The notes under the pieces are model-generated. The model had not been told where the DNA came from. It worked only from the letters and a program-made list of their open reading frames with translations, and searched no databases. From NCBI RefSeq assembly GCF_038049925.1, contig NZ_CP145809.1, positions 682,001 to 746,000 on the forward strand: a stretch of DNA of 64,000 nt, in the 5' to 3' direction. Both the position numbers and the translations under genes were made by a program. Positions 1 to 10,497 of the stretch are shown piece after piece; the stretch's first letter is position 1; every line of letters starts with the position of its first letter. The DNA comes from Georgenia sp. M64. GTDB taxonomy: Bacteria; Actinomycetota; Actinomycetes; Actinomycetales; Actinomycetaceae.

Positions 1-2
1 AG

Positions 3-1373
3 CTGTGGAAGCACCACGCCGCGCAGGGTCAGGCGGACCGCATCAACGACCTGGCCGCGGACCGGGGCGAGGCGTGGATCGACCGCTACGGCGGGTCCAT
101 CTCCTCGGAGTGGGAGTTCGCCAAGGGCCTGCAGCTCCTGGAGGAGGACCCCGAGGTCTACGCGGCGATGGACCGCTGGGTCGAGGCCGCGGACTGGATC
201 GTCTGGCAGTTCACCGGACGGTACGTGCGCAACGCCTGCACGGCCGGCTACAAGGGCATCTACCAGGACGGCGCGTACCCCGACCGCTCCTTCCTCGCCG
301 CGCTGAACCCCGACTTCGCCGACTTCGTCACCGACAAGCTCGCGCAGGAGATCGGCCAGCTCGGGCACGCCGCGGGCGGGCTGACCGCCGAGGCGGCGGG
401 CTGGACCGGGCTGCCGGAGGGCATCGCGGTGGCGGTGGGCAACGTCGACGCGCACGTGACGGCGCCGGCGGCCAACGCCGTCGAGCCTGGCCAGATGGTC
501 GCGATCATGGGCACCTCCACGTGCCACGTGGTCAACGGGGCCAGGGTCGCCGAGGTCCCGGGGATGTGCGGGGTGGTCCGGGGCGGCATCGTCGAGGGCT
601 ACTGGGGCTACGAGGCCGGCCAGTCCGGCGTGGGCGACATCTTCGGCTGGTACGTGGACAACCAGGTTCCCGAGGCCTACGCGGTGGAGGCCCGGGCCCG
701 CGGGATCGGCGTGCACGAGCTGCTCACCGAGAAGGCCGCGGCGCAGCCGGTGGGTGGCCACGGCCTCGTGGCGCTCGACTGGCACTCCGGCAACCGCTCG
801 GTCCTCGTCGACCACGAGCTGTCCGGCCTGGTCGTCGGGCTGACGCTGACCACGCGCCCGGAGGACGTCTACCGGGCATTGCTGGAGGCGACGGCGTTCG
901 GCACCCGCACGATCGTCGAGACCTTCGCCGCCGCCGGCGTGCCGGTCTCGGAACTGGTCGTGGCGGGAGGGCTGCTGAAGAACACCTTCCTCATGCAGAT
1001 GTACGCCGACGTCACCCGCCTGCCGCTGTCGACGATCGTCTCCGAGCAGGGCCCGGCACTGGGCTCGGCCATCCACGCCGCCGTCGCGGCGGGGTACTAC
1101 CCCGACGTGCGCACGGCGGCGAGGTCGATGGGCAGGCGTGTCGTGGCCGCCTACACCCCCGACGAGGACGCCGCCCTGGCCTACGACGCGCTCTATGCCG
1201 AGTACACCGCCCTGCACGACCACTTCGGCCGAGGAGGCAACGACGTCATGCACCGTCTGAAGAAGATCCGCCGCGAGGCCCTCGCCGCCCGCCCGCCCGA
1301 GCTGCGCACCGCCCGCGAGGAGAGCGCGCCGGGCGCGGGGCGCGGCGCCCGCACCGCGGGAGCCCACGCATGA
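3..1373 (+). CDS. araB: ribulokinase, 5' end outside window
   Basis: FGGY-family carbohydrate kinase that phosphorylates L-ribulose to L-ribulose 5-phosphate in the cytoplasm, the middle step of L-arabinose breakdown. The frame is open from base 3, so 456 residues are visible and roughly the first 100 of a normal ribulokinase (about 560) lie upstream. Visible marks are the opening LWKHHAAQ block, a GTSTCHVV phosphate-binding segment near 508-530, and the C-terminal GGLLKNTFLMQMYADV block near 966-1013. The stop overlaps the araD start (ATGA), so the two are probably translationally coupled. Gene order araB-araD-araA and the sequence blocks make the assignment firm; the promoter and any arabinose regulator are outside the window. 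Confidence 0.93.
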   Translation: MWKHHAAQGQADRINDLAADRGEAWIDRYGGSISSEWEFAKGLQLLEEDPEVYAAMDRWVEAADWIVWQFTGRYVRNACTAGYKGIYQDGAYPDRSFLAALNPDFADFVTDKLAQEIGQLGHAAGGLTAEAAGWTGLPEGIAVAVGNVDAHVTAPAANAVEPGQMVAIMGTSTCHVVNGARVAEVPGMCGVVRGGIVEGYWGYEAGQSGVGDIFGWYVDNQVPEAYAVEARARGIGVHELLTEKAAAQPVGGHGLVALDWHSGNRSVLVDHELSGLVVGLTLTTRPEDVYRALLEATAFGTRTIVETFAAAGVPVSELVVAGGLLKNTFLMQMYADVTRLPLSTIVSEQGPALGSAIHAAVAAGYYPDVRTAARSMGRRVVAAYTPDEDAALAYDALYAEYTALHDHFGRGGNDVMHRLKKIRREALAARPPELRTAREESAPGAGRGARTAGAHA

Positions 1374-2095
1374 TCCGCCTCGACGACCTCGCCGAGGACG
1401 TGCGCACGGCGGTGGCGGCGGCCCGTGAGCGGGTGGCCGCGCTGCACGCGGAGCTCCCGCGCAACGAGCTCGTGGTGTGGACCGCGGGGAACGTCTCGGA
1501 GCGGGTCGCGGGCGCCGACCTGTTCGTCATCAAGCCGTCGGGGGTCTCCTACGACGAGCTCGCGCCCGAGGTCATGGTCGTCTGCGACCTCGACGGGACC
1601 AAGATCGACGACGGCACCGACGAGCGGCTCCAGCCCTCCTCGGACACCGCCGCCCACGCCTACGTCTACCGCAACATGCCCGACGTCGGCGGGGTCGTGC
1701 ACACCCACTCCACCTACGCCACGGCGTGGGCGGCCCGGCGCGAGCCGGTCCCGTGCGTCCTGACGATGATGGCCGACGAGTTCGGCGGGGAGATCCCCGT
1801 GGGGCCGTTCGCGCTCATCGGTGACGACTCGATCGGCCGCGGCATCGTCGAGACCCTGTCGGGTTCGCGGTCCCCGGCGGTCCTCATGGCCAACCACGGC
1901 CCGTTCACCATCGGCAAGGACGCCCGCGCGGCGGTCAAGGCGGCGGTGATGTGTGAGGAGGTGGCCCGCACGGTCCACATCTCCCGCCAGCTGGGCGAGC
2001 CCACGCCCATCCCCCAGAGCGACATCGACTCCCTGTACGAGCGGTACCAGAACGTCTACGGCCAGCACGGCCCCAGCGAGGAGCAGCAGCGATGA
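1370..2095 (+). CDS. araD: L-ribulose-5-phosphate 4-epimerase
   Basis: Class II aldolase-fold, zinc-dependent epimerase that turns L-ribulose 5-phosphate into D-xylulose 5-phosphate, the exit of the arabinose route into the pentose phosphate pathway. The 241-residue protein matches the family length. Visible marks are TAGNVSER near residue 38 and KPSG (phosphate and substrate contacts), the zinc pair H111/H113 in HTHS, and NHGPF at residue 175. The ATG at 1370 overlaps the araB stop and gives a conventional N-terminus ([11 protein letters not shown]); the same frame stays open far upstream only because it lies opposite GC-rich coding DNA. It overlaps araA downstream by four bases. Confidence 0.95.
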   Translation: MIRLDDLAEDVRTAVAAARERVAALHAELPRNELVVWTAGNVSERVAGADLFVIKPSGVSYDELAPEVMVVCDLDGTKIDDGTDERLQPSSDTAAHAYVYRNMPDVGGVVHTHSTYATAWAARREPVPCVLTMMADEFGGEIPVGPFALIGDDSIGRGIVETLSGSRSPAVLMANHGPFTIGKDARAAVKAAVMCEEVARTVHISRQLGEPTPIPQSDIDSLYERYQNVYGQHGPSEEQQR

Positions 2096-3600
2096 AGAAC
2101 CCCTTCGAGGGCAAGGAGATCTGGTTCCTCACCGGATCCCAGGACCTCTACGGCGAGGAGACCCTCGCCCAGGTGGCCGAGCAGTCCCAGGCCGTCGCGG
2201 CCGCGCTCGACGGCGCCGCCGACGTCCCGGTCCGCATCGTGTGGAAGCCGGTCCTCAAGGACCGTGACGCCATCCGCCGCGCCGCGCTGGAGGCCAACGC
2301 CGACGAGTCCTGCCTCGGCGTCGTCGTGTGGATGCACACCTTCTCCCCGGCGAAGATGTGGATCCTCGGGCTGGACGCGCTGACCAAGCCGATGCTCCAC
2401 CTGCACACCCAGGCCAACGTCGAGCTGCCGTGGGCGGACATCGACATGGACTTCATGAACCTCAACCAGGCCGCCCACGGCGACCGCGAGTTCGGCTACA
2501 TCGCCACCCGGCTCGGCGCGCGCCGCAAGACCGTCGTCGGGCACGCCACCAACCCGGCCGTCCAGGCCAAGGTCGGGACGTGGGCCCGGGCCGCGGCCGG
2601 CTGGGACGCCATGCAGCACCTGAGCCTGGCCCGGTTCGGCGACAACATGCGCAACGTCGCGGTCACCGAGGGCGACAAGACCGAGGCCGAGCTGCGCCTG
2701 GGCGTCTCGGTCAACACCTGGGCCGTGAACGACCTCGTGGCAGCCGTGGACGCGGCCACCGAGGCCGACGTCGACGCCCTCGTCGCCGAGTACGACGAGC
2801 TCTACGACGTCGCCCCCGAGCTCGGCCCCGACGGCGAGCGGCGCGACTCGCTGCGCTACGGCGCCCGCATCGAGCTGGGCATGCGCTCCTTCCTCGAGGC
2901 CGGCGGCTTCGAGGCGTTCACCACGAACTTCGAGGACCTCGGCGGGCTGCGGCAGCTCCCGGGCCTGGCCGTCCAGCGGCTCATGGCCGACGGGTACGGC
3001 TTCGGCGCCGAGGGCGACTGGAAGACGGCGATCCTCGTGCGGGCCGCGAAGGTCATGGGCCACGGCCTGCCCGGCGGTGCCTCGCTCATGGAGGACTACA
3101 CCTACGAGCTGACCCCGGGGAAGGAGAAGATCCTCGGCGCCCACATGCTCGAGATCTGCCCCTCCCTCACCACCTCCCGCCCGCGCCTGGAGATCCACCC
3201 CCTGGGCATCGGCGGGCGCGAGGACCCGGTCCGGCTGGTGTTCGACACCGACCCGGGCGAGGGCGTCGTCGTGGCCATGTCCGACCTGCGCGAGCGGTTC
3301 CGGCTGGTCGCCAACGTCGTCGACGTCGTCCCCGGCGACGCCGAGCTGCCCAACCTTCCCGTCGCACGAGCCGTGTGGGTCCCCCGCCCGGATTTCGCGA
3401 CCTCCGCGGAGTGCTGGCTCACCGCCGGCGCCGCGCACCACACGGTGCTCACCACCGCCCTCGGCCTGGAGGTCTTCGAGGACCTCGCCGAGATCGCCGC
3501 GGTCGAGCTGGCCGTCATCGACGCCGCCACCACCAGCCGCGGGTTCGCCCGCGAGCTGCGCTGGAACGCGGCGTACCACCGACTCGCCCAGGGCCTCTGA
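2092..3600 (+). CDS. araA: L-arabinose isomerase
   Basis: Manganese-dependent cytoplasmic isomerase converting L-arabinose to L-ribulose, the first step of the pathway. Length (502 residues) equals the E. coli enzyme (about 500). The catalytic and metal residues are all in the expected places: E307 in the FGAEGDWK block, E334 in [10 protein letters not shown]351 in [11 protein letters not shown] and H450 in the AAHHTVL block, matching E306/E333/H350/H450 of E. coli AraA. The ATG overlaps the araD stop, so araB-D-A read as one coupled unit. A hairpin follows the stop at 3619-3638. Confidence 0.97.
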   Translation: MKNPFEGKEIWFLTGSQDLYGEETLAQVAEQSQAVAAALDGAADVPVRIVWKPVLKDRDAIRRAALEANADESCLGVVVWMHTFSPAKMWILGLDALTKPMLHLHTQANVELPWADIDMDFMNLNQAAHGDREFGYIATRLGARRKTVVGHATNPAVQAKVGTWARAAAGWDAMQHLSLARFGDNMRNVAVTEGDKTEAELRLGVSVNTWAVNDLVAAVDAATEADVDALVAEYDELYDVAPELGPDGERRDSLRYGARIELGMRSFLEAGGFEAFTTNFEDLGGLRQLPGLAVQRLMADGYGFGAEGDWKTAILVRAAKVMGHGLPGGASLMEDYTYELTPGKEKILGAHMLEICPSLTTSRPRLEIHPLGIGGREDPVRLVFDTDPGEGVVVAMSDLRERFRLVANVVDVVPGDAELPNLPVARAVWVPRPDFATSAECWLTAGAAHHTVLTTALGLEVFEDLAEIAAVELAVIDAATTSRGFARELRWNAAYHRLAQGL

Positions 3601-3618
3601 CCACGGGCGTCACACCGA

Positions 3619-3638
3619 CCCCACCCGTCCGGGTGGGG
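3619..3638 (+). terminator. GC-rich hairpin between araA and the sugar-binding protein gene
   Basis: Eight-base perfect arms CCCCACCC/GGGTGGGG with a four-base loop, beginning 19 bases after the araA stop. There is no T-run, as is common in GC-rich actinomycetes. It may end araBDA transcripts, fully or partly, before the transporter genes 85 bases downstream. Confidence 0.5.
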
Positions 3639-3723
3639 GGAAGACCTGGCCGGTCGAAGCCTGCTCGACCCGGCGGAGCCCGAGGGGCTCGACCAGCGCA
3701 GGTACCTTCAAGGAGGAAGAAAG

Positions 3724-4890
3724 ATGCGTAACACCAAGATCGCGGCTCTCGCCGCGGGCCTGTCGCTGAGCCTGACCCTCGCCGCATGCAGCGGCGGCGG
3801 TGCGGGCAGCGGCGACGGAGACACCGACGCGACCGCCGGAGGTGGCGACACCGCTGCCGCCGAGGGTGGCCTCATCGGCGTCTCGATGCCGACGGAGACC
3901 TCCGAGCGGTGGATCGCCGACGGCGCCGCCGTGGAGGACGGGCTCACCGAGGCCGGGTACGAGGTGTCGCTCCAGTTCGCCGGCGACGACATCCCCACCC
4001 AGTCCCAGCAGATCGACCAGATGATCACCCAGGGCGTGGACCTGCTGATCATCGCGGCCATCGACGGCACGGCCCTGTCGGGCCAGCTCCAGGCGGCCGC
4101 CGACGCGGGGATCCCGGTCATCTCCTACGACCGGCTCATCCGTGACAGCGAGAACGTCGACTTCTACGTCACGTTCGACAACGAGGAGGTCGGCGTCCAG
4201 CAGGCCACCTCCCTCCTCGTCGGCCTGGGCATCCTCAACGAGGACGGCTCCGAGGGCGACGCCACCGGTCCGTTCAACATCGAGCTGTTCGCCGGCTCGC
4301 TGGACGACAACAACGCGCACTTCTTCTGGAAGGGCGCGATCGACACCCTGCAGCCGTACATCGACGAGGGCACCCTCGTGGTGAAGTCCGGGCAGACCGA
4401 CATCGAGCAGGCCGCCACCCTGCGCTGGAGCCAGGAGACGGCCCAGAAGCGCATGGAGGACCTCCTCACCGCCGCCTACGGCGACGGCAGCAAGGTCGAC
4501 GGCGTCCTCTCGCCGTTCGACGGCATCTCCCGCGGCATCATCACCGCGCTGCAGAACGCCGGCTACGGCCCGGGCATCGACGCCGGCATGCCGATCGTCT
4601 CCGGTCAGGACGCCGAGATCGCCTCCGTCAAGCTCATCGCCGACGGCGTGCAGTTCGCGACGATCTTCAAGGACACCCGCAAGCTCGCCGACCAGGCCGT
4701 CGTCACCGCCGAGGCCTACCTCGCCGGCGAGGAGCCGGAGGCCAACGACACCGAGACGTACGACAACGGTGTCAAGGTCGTCCCGTCCTTCCTGCTGGAG
4801 TCGGACATCGTCTACGCCGACAACATCCAGCCGCTGCTCGTCGACTCGGGGTACTACACCGCCGAGCAGGTCGAGAGCGGCCAGGCCTGA
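3724..4890 (+). CDS. chvE: multiple-monosaccharide ABC transporter, substrate-binding lipoprotein (ChvE-like)
   Basis: Extracytoplasmic sugar-binding lipoprotein (388 residues) that delivers a sugar to the MmsA/MmsB pair encoded next. The N-terminus has two basic residues, a hydrophobic stretch and a lipobox LAAC with the lipidated Cys at residue 22, then a Gly/Asp-rich linker. The mature start (GVSMPTETSERWIADG) is typical of the ChvE branch of periplasmic binding protein family 4. A strong AAGGAGG site precedes the ATG. ChvE-type proteins bind arabinose, xylose, glucose and galactose; position behind araA suggests L-arabinose or mixed pentoses, which is inference. A 15-bp hairpin follows the stop. 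The symbol is by family resemblance. Confidence 0.88.
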   Translation: MRNTKIAALAAGLSLSLTLAACSGGGAGSGDGDTDATAGGGDTAAAEGGLIGVSMPTETSERWIADGAAVEDGLTEAGYEVSLQFAGDDIPTQSQQIDQMITQGVDLLIIAAIDGTALSGQLQAAADAGIPVISYDRLIRDSENVDFYVTFDNEEVGVQQATSLLVGLGILNEDGSEGDATGPFNIELFAGSLDDNNAHFFWKGAIDTLQPYIDEGTLVVKSGQTDIEQAATLRWSQETAQKRMEDLLTAAYGDGSKVDGVLSPFDGISRGIITALQNAGYGPGIDAGMPIVSGQDAEIASVKLIADGVQFATIFKDTRKLADQAVVTAEAYLAGEEPEANDTETYDNGVKVVPSFLLESDIVYADNIQPLLVDSGYYTAEQVESGQA

Positions 4891-4903
4891 GCCTGATCGT
4901 CCC

Positions 4904-4935
4904 GGTGCGGGCGGCGCCACGGCGCCGCCCGCACC
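4904..4935 (+). terminator. strong hairpin between binding-protein and ATPase genes
   Basis: Perfect 15-base arms (GGTGCGGGCGGCGCC and its complement) separated by two bases, starting 14 bases after the binding-protein stop and ending 26 bases before the ATPase start. Such structures commonly act as partial terminators or 3' mRNA stabilisers that keep binding protein in excess over the membrane complex. No U-tract follows, so read-through is likely. Confidence 0.7.
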
Positions 4936-4961
4936 ACCCGAGTCCTTAAGGAGGAGGACGC

Positions 4962-6496
<1,535 letters not shown>

Positions 6497-6500
<4 letters not shown>

Positions 6501-7678
6501 CCGGAACATCGAGCCTCAAGGACCTGCTGACGAGGAACCTGCGGCAGAGCGGCATCTACATCGCGTTCGTGTTCATCATCGCGCTCTTCGCGATCCTCAC
6601 GGACGGCGTTCTCCTCAGCCCGGGGAACATCACCAACATCGTCCTGCAGTACTCCTACATCCTCATCCTGGCCATCGGCATGGTCATCGTCATCATCGCC
6701 GGCCACATCGACCTCTCGGTCGGCTCGGTGGTGGCGCTGACCGGCGCGATCTCGGCCGTGCTGGTCATCCAGCAGGGCATGCCGTGGTGGGTCGGGATGC
6801 TGGCCGCGATCGCCACCGGCCTCCTGGTCGGAGCCTGGCAGGGCTTCTGGGTGGCGTACGTCGGCATCCCGGCCTTCATCGTCACCCTGGCCGGCATGCT
6901 CATCTTCCGCGGCCTGACGCTCCAGGTGCTGGGCAACATCTCGCTGTCGCCGTTCCCGCGGGAGTACCAGCAGGTCGCCAGCGGCTTCCTCAACGGCCTG
7001 CTCGGTGGGCAGGGCTTCGACGCCTTCACCCTCATCATCGCGGCCATCGCGGTGGTGGGCTACGCGGTGAACTCCTACCGCACCCGCCGCCGGCAGATCG
7101 AGTACAAGCAGCCCGTCGAGTCGATGCCGCTGTTCGTGGCCAAGATCCTCGTCGTCGCGGCGATCGTCATGGCGTTCGCCTACCAGCTCTCGCGCAGCCG
7201 CGGCCTGCCGATCGTGCTCATCCTGCTGGCCTTCCTCATCCTCACCTACAGCGCGGTGACCAAGCGCAGCGTCTTCGGCCGCCACGTCTACGCCATCGGC
7301 GGCAACCTCAACGCCGCCCAGCTCTCCGGCGTGAAGGTCAAGAAGGTCAACTTCTGGATCTTCGTCAACATGGGCTTCCTCGCCGCTGTCGCGGGCATCG
7401 TGTACTCCTCGCGGTCCAACGGCGCGCAGCCGGCGGCCGGCAACATGTTCGAGCTCGACGCCATCGCCGCGGCCTTCATCGGTGGTGCGGCGGTCACCGG
7501 TGGTGTGGGCACCGTGGTCGGGGCCATGGTCGGTGGTCTGATCATGGGTGTCATGAGCAACGGCATGCAGCTCATGGGCATCGACCAGTCCATCCAGGCC
7601 GTCGTCCGCGGCCTGGTGCTCCTCCTGGCCGTCGCCTTCGACGTCTACAACAAGCGGCGCGCGTCCGGCGCCCGCTGA
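6497..7678 (+). CDS. mmsB: multiple-monosaccharide ABC transporter permease
   Basis: Integral membrane subunit (393 residues) of the sugar importer, branched-chain/monosaccharide permease family. Several hydrophobic segments alternate with short loops; the family hallmark [18 protein letters not shown] lies near residues 65-85 and a [19 protein letters not shown] block near 335. The ATG at 6497 overlaps the ATPase stop; an upstream-extended reading of this frame is only a shadow of the ATPase gene. It closes the transporter operon and is followed by a good terminator hairpin at 7688-7719. Substrate probably pentose, inferred from the neighbouring arabinose and xylose genes. Confidence 0.92.
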
Positions 7679-7687
7679 TCGCGCGAG

Positions 7688-7719
7688 GAAGGGGCGGTGC
7701 CTGCGGGCGCCGCCCCTTC
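7688..7719 (+). terminator. terminator hairpin after sugar transporter operon
   Basis: Fourteen-base arms (GAAGGGGCGGTGCC against GGCGCCGCCCCTTC, one G-U type mismatch) with a TGCG loop, ten bases after the permease stop. The right arm's CGCCCCTTCGTCG sequence is partly repeated immediately downstream. No T-run. Confidence 0.7.
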
Positions 7720-7860
7720 GTCGTCCTCGCCGCCCCTTCGTCGCCTCGGTCGCCTCGAGGTCCGGCCTGTGCTCCCTCGTCCTGGCCGCCGTGTCGTCGC
7801 GGTCGCCTTGATGTCGCTCCCCGCGTCCGGCCGGGCCGTCGCCCGACGCGCGAGCCCGCG

Positions 7861-7866
7861 TAGGGT
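7861..7866 (+). promoter_or_regulatory. candidate -10 element for acyl-CoA dehydrogenase gene
   Basis: TAGGGT lies 33 bases before the ATG at 7900, which would give a short leader containing the GAAGGAG ribosome site at 7888-7894. No clear -35 was recognised. Confidence 0.4.
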
Positions 7867-7899
7867 CGAGGAGGACCACCGACCGCGAGAAGGAGCACG

Positions 7900-9075
7900 A
7901 TGAGCCGTCAGATCCTGTCCGAGGACCTCCTCGAGCGCATCCGCGCCCGCGCCGCCCACTACGACGAGACGAACGGGTTCTTCGACGAGGACCTCGCCGA
8001 GCTGCGTGACGCCGGCTACCTCACCGCGTTCGTCCCGGAGGCGTTCGGCGGCGCGGGCCTCACCCTGGCGGAGATGGCCGCCGAGCAGATGCGCCTGGCC
8101 GGCGCCGCACCCGCGACGGCCCTGGCGGTCAACATGCACCACGTCTGGGTCGGCGTCGCCCGGGGCCTCAACGCCCGCGGCGACTCCTCCGCCGACTTCG
8201 TCCTGACGGAGGCCGCGGCGGGGGAGATCTTCGGGTTCGGCGTGTCCGAGCCCGGCAACGACCTGGTGCTCTTCGGCTCGCAGAGCCAGGCGCGGCCCGA
8301 CGGCGAGGGCGGGTACACCTTCCACGGCACGAAGATCTTCACCTCGCTCTCCCCGGCCTGGACCCGGCTGGGGACGTTCGGGGCCGACACGGCCGGTCCG
8401 GACGGTCCGCGCAACGTGTGGGGATTCGTGCGCCGCGACGGCGGCGGCGTGAGCGTCAAGGACGACTGGGACGTCATGGGGATGCGGGCGTCGCAGTCCT
8501 GCACGACCGTGCTCGACGGCGCCCACGCACCCGCCGACCGCATCGTGCGTCGGATCCCGCCGGGGCCGACGACGGACCCGTTCGTGTTCGGCATCTTCGC
8601 GAACTTCGAGATCCTGCTCGCGGCGGTATACACGGGGATCGCGCGGAGGGCGATCGACGTCGCCGTCGCCGGGGTGCGGCGGCGGACCTCGCTCAAGAAC
8701 GGTGGGGCGCCGTACTCCAACGACCCCGACATCCGGTGGCGTCTCGCGGACGCGGCGATCCAGCTCGACGGCGTGCTCCCGCAGATCGAGGTGCTCGCCC
8801 GCGACGTCGACGCCGGGGCGGACCGCGGCACCCTGTGGATGCCTCAGCTCTCGGCCCTGAAGTCCCGTGCCACCGAGGTGGCGTTGGACGTGGTGACCAA
8901 GACGGTGCGCGCGTCGGGCGGCTCGTCGTACTCCAACGGCCACGAGCTGTCGCGGCTCTACCGCGACGTCCTCGCGGGCCTGTTCCACCCCAGCGACGAC
9001 GAGTCCGTCCACGGCGCGTGGGCGAACGCCCTGCTCGGACCGGTCGTGCCCTGGCCGCCGGAGGGCGAGGGGTAG
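7900..9075 (+). CDS. acyl-CoA dehydrogenase family flavoprotein
   Basis: FAD-dependent acyl-CoA dehydrogenase-fold protein of 391 residues. The N-terminal helical domain contains DLAELRDAGYLTAFVPEAFGG, the middle beta domain GFGVSEPGND and the TKIFTSLSPAW block, and the C-terminal domain a RASGGSSYSNGHELSRLYRD segment. I could not confirm the usual catalytic Glu, so it may belong to the group with monooxygenase- or dehydrogenase-type members of unknown substrate. The start is well supported by GAAGGAG six bases upstream. It sits alone between the sugar transporter and the convergent ROK gene (stops 7 bases apart), with no beta-oxidation partners, so its role is open. Confidence 0.8.
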   Translation: MSRQILSEDLLERIRARAAHYDETNGFFDEDLAELRDAGYLTAFVPEAFGGAGLTLAEMAAEQMRLAGAAPATALAVNMHHVWVGVARGLNARGDSSADFVLTEAAAGEIFGFGVSEPGNDLVLFGSQSQARPDGEGGYTFHGTKIFTSLSPAWTRLGTFGADTAGPDGPRNVWGFVRRDGGGVSVKDDWDVMGMRASQSCTTVLDGAHAPADRIVRRIPPGPTTDPFVFGIFANFEILLAAVYTGIARRAIDVAVAGVRRRTSLKNGGAPYSNDPDIRWRLADAAIQLDGVLPQIEVLARDVDAGADRGTLWMPQLSALKSRATEVALDVVTKTVRASGGSSYSNGHELSRLYRDVLAGLFHPSDDESVHGAWANALLGPVVPWPPEGEG

Positions 9076-9082
9076 CCGGCCG

Positions 9083-10426
9083 TCAGGCGGGCAGGGCCGC
9101 CGGGACCCAGCGCGCGGGGGCCTCGACGACCGTGGCCAGCGCGGTGAGGGCGGCGCCCCGGGCCGCGAGCGCCGGGTCGTGCCCGGCGGCCCGCACCGAG
9201 AGGGTCGCCCAGGGGGCGGCCAGTACCCGGGCGCGCAGCTCCGCCTCGACCGCGGGGGCGAGGCGCTCGGCGAGCGGGGCGAGCTCACCACCGAGGAGGA
9301 TCTGGTCGATGTCGAGCAGGTTCACGGCGCCGGCGAGCGTGATCCCCAGTGCCCAGCCGGCCCGCTCGAGGGCCGCCCGGGCGGTCGCCCCGTCCGGCCC
9401 GTCGGCCCGTGCGAGGAGGTCCGCGGCGCTCGCCGTCACCGGCAGCCCGGCGGCCACCATGAGGGCCTGCTTGCCGGCGTACTGCTCGAGGCAGCCCCGC
9501 GCGCCGCACCGGCACTGCGGACCACCGGGTTCCACGCTGAAGTGGCCGATCTCCCCGGCCCACCCGTGCGGGCCGGTCATGACCTCGCCGTCGACGACGG
9601 CGGCGGAGCCCACGCCCACCTGGGCCGAGACGTAGAGGAACGTCCGGTCCGGCCCGAGGCGGCCCGGCGCCTCGGTCGCCGTGGCGAGGGCCGCGAGCTT
9701 GGCCTCGTTGGCGATGGTCACCTCGCCCAGGTCCGCCCCGAGGAGCGGCGCCGGCCGCAGCTCGCGCCAGCCGAGGTTGGGGGCGAGCAGGAGGCGGCCG
9801 GCGGGGGAGTCCACGAGGCCCGGCAGGGCGAGGACCGTACCCACGAGCCGGGCCGCCGGGCCGGCCTCGGTCACGAGCTCGCGGCCGAGGTCACCGAGGG
9901 CGGGGAGCACCACGGCCGGGTCGGAGCCGCGCATGTCCGACGGGACGAGGCGCTCGGCCACGGTCGCGCCGCGCAGGTCGAGGAGACGGCCCGCGACGTA
10001 GTCGACGTTGACCTCCAGCCCCAGGCCGAGCAACGTCCCGGGCGCGGCGCTCAGCGGCACCGCCGGCCGGCCGCGCCGGCCCGCCGGAGCAGGGTTCTCG
10101 GCGACGATCCCGGCGGCGAGCAGGTCCTCGACGAGCCGGGAGACGGTGGAGCGGGTCATCCCCGTGCGGGCGGAGAGGTCCGCGCGCGAGCGCGCCGTGG
10201 AGGACCCGAAGAGCTCCTGGACGAGCACCGCGAGGTTGTACTCGCGCAGGGCGCCCTGGCGGGCGCCGGCCGGGCCGGCAGCCGGGTCCGTGCCCGGGCC
10301 GGCACTCGGGTCCGAGGGGCCCGGCCGATCGTCGCCGGGTCCGTCCGGGCGGTGCGCGGGTTGCCCGGACCGCTCGGCGGCGGGCGTGCCCGCGCCGTCG
10401 CGGGTCGTGACAGGCGGAGTCGGCAT
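9083..10426 (-). CDS. ROK-family transcriptional regulator, probable xylose repressor
   Basis: DNA-binding repressor of the ROK (NagC/XylR) family, 447 residues. After a Pro/Gly-rich low-complexity stretch of about 60 residues comes a winged helix-turn-helix (SRADLSARTGMTRSTVSRLV), then the sugar-kinase-like ROK domain with GWAGEIGHFSVEPGG and the zinc motif CRCGARGCLEQYAG near residue 300. The ATG at 10426 is preferred: a GTG at 10477 would extend the protein through the xylA promoter region. It is divergent from xylA-xylB with 71 bases between starts, so it most likely represses them and itself and is released by xylose or a related sugar; that is inference from family and position. Confidence 0.88.
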   Translation of the reverse strand: MPTPPVTTRDGAGTPAAERSGQPAHRPDGPGDDRPGPSDPSAGPGTDPAAGPAGARQGALREYNLAVLVQELFGSSTARSRADLSARTGMTRSTVSRLVEDLLAAGIVAENPAPAGRRGRPAVPLSAAPGTLLGLGLEVNVDYVAGRLLDLRGATVAERLVPSDMRGSDPAVVLPALGDLGRELVTEAGPAARLVGTVLALPGLVDSPAGRLLLAPNLGWRELRPAPLLGADLGEVTIANEAKLAALATATEAPGRLGPDRTFLYVSAQVGVGSAAVVDGEVMTGPHGWAGEIGHFSVEPGGPQCRCGARGCLEQYAGKQALMVAAGLPVTASAADLLARADGPDGATARAALERAGWALGITLAGAVNLLDIDQILLGGELAPLAERLAPAVEAELRARVLAAPWATLSVRAAGHDPALAARGAALTALATVVEAPARWVPAALPA

Positions 10427-10429
10427 GGG

Positions 10430-10456
10430 TTGACGATAGCCGTTCCCCCGTATAAG
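10430..10456 (+). promoter_or_regulatory. candidate xylA promoter
   Basis: TTGACG (10430-10435) and TATAAG (10451-10456) with a 15-base spacer, shorter than the usual 17. The A-rich stretch CAGAAACAAAACACAC just downstream (10463-10478) is unusual for this DNA and could be the ROK operator. The region also lies immediately upstream of the divergent regulator's start. Confidence 0.45.
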
Positions 10457-10497
10457 TTGCACCCAGAAACAAAACACACTCGACGAGGAGTCATGCC

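Noticed and set aside
10427-10477. GTG at 10477 as start of the ROK regulator (17 extra residues)
   Set aside because: It would run through the xylA promoter candidate, and the extra residues ([10 protein letters not shown]) are unlike the rest of the N-terminus; ATG at 10426 is preferred.
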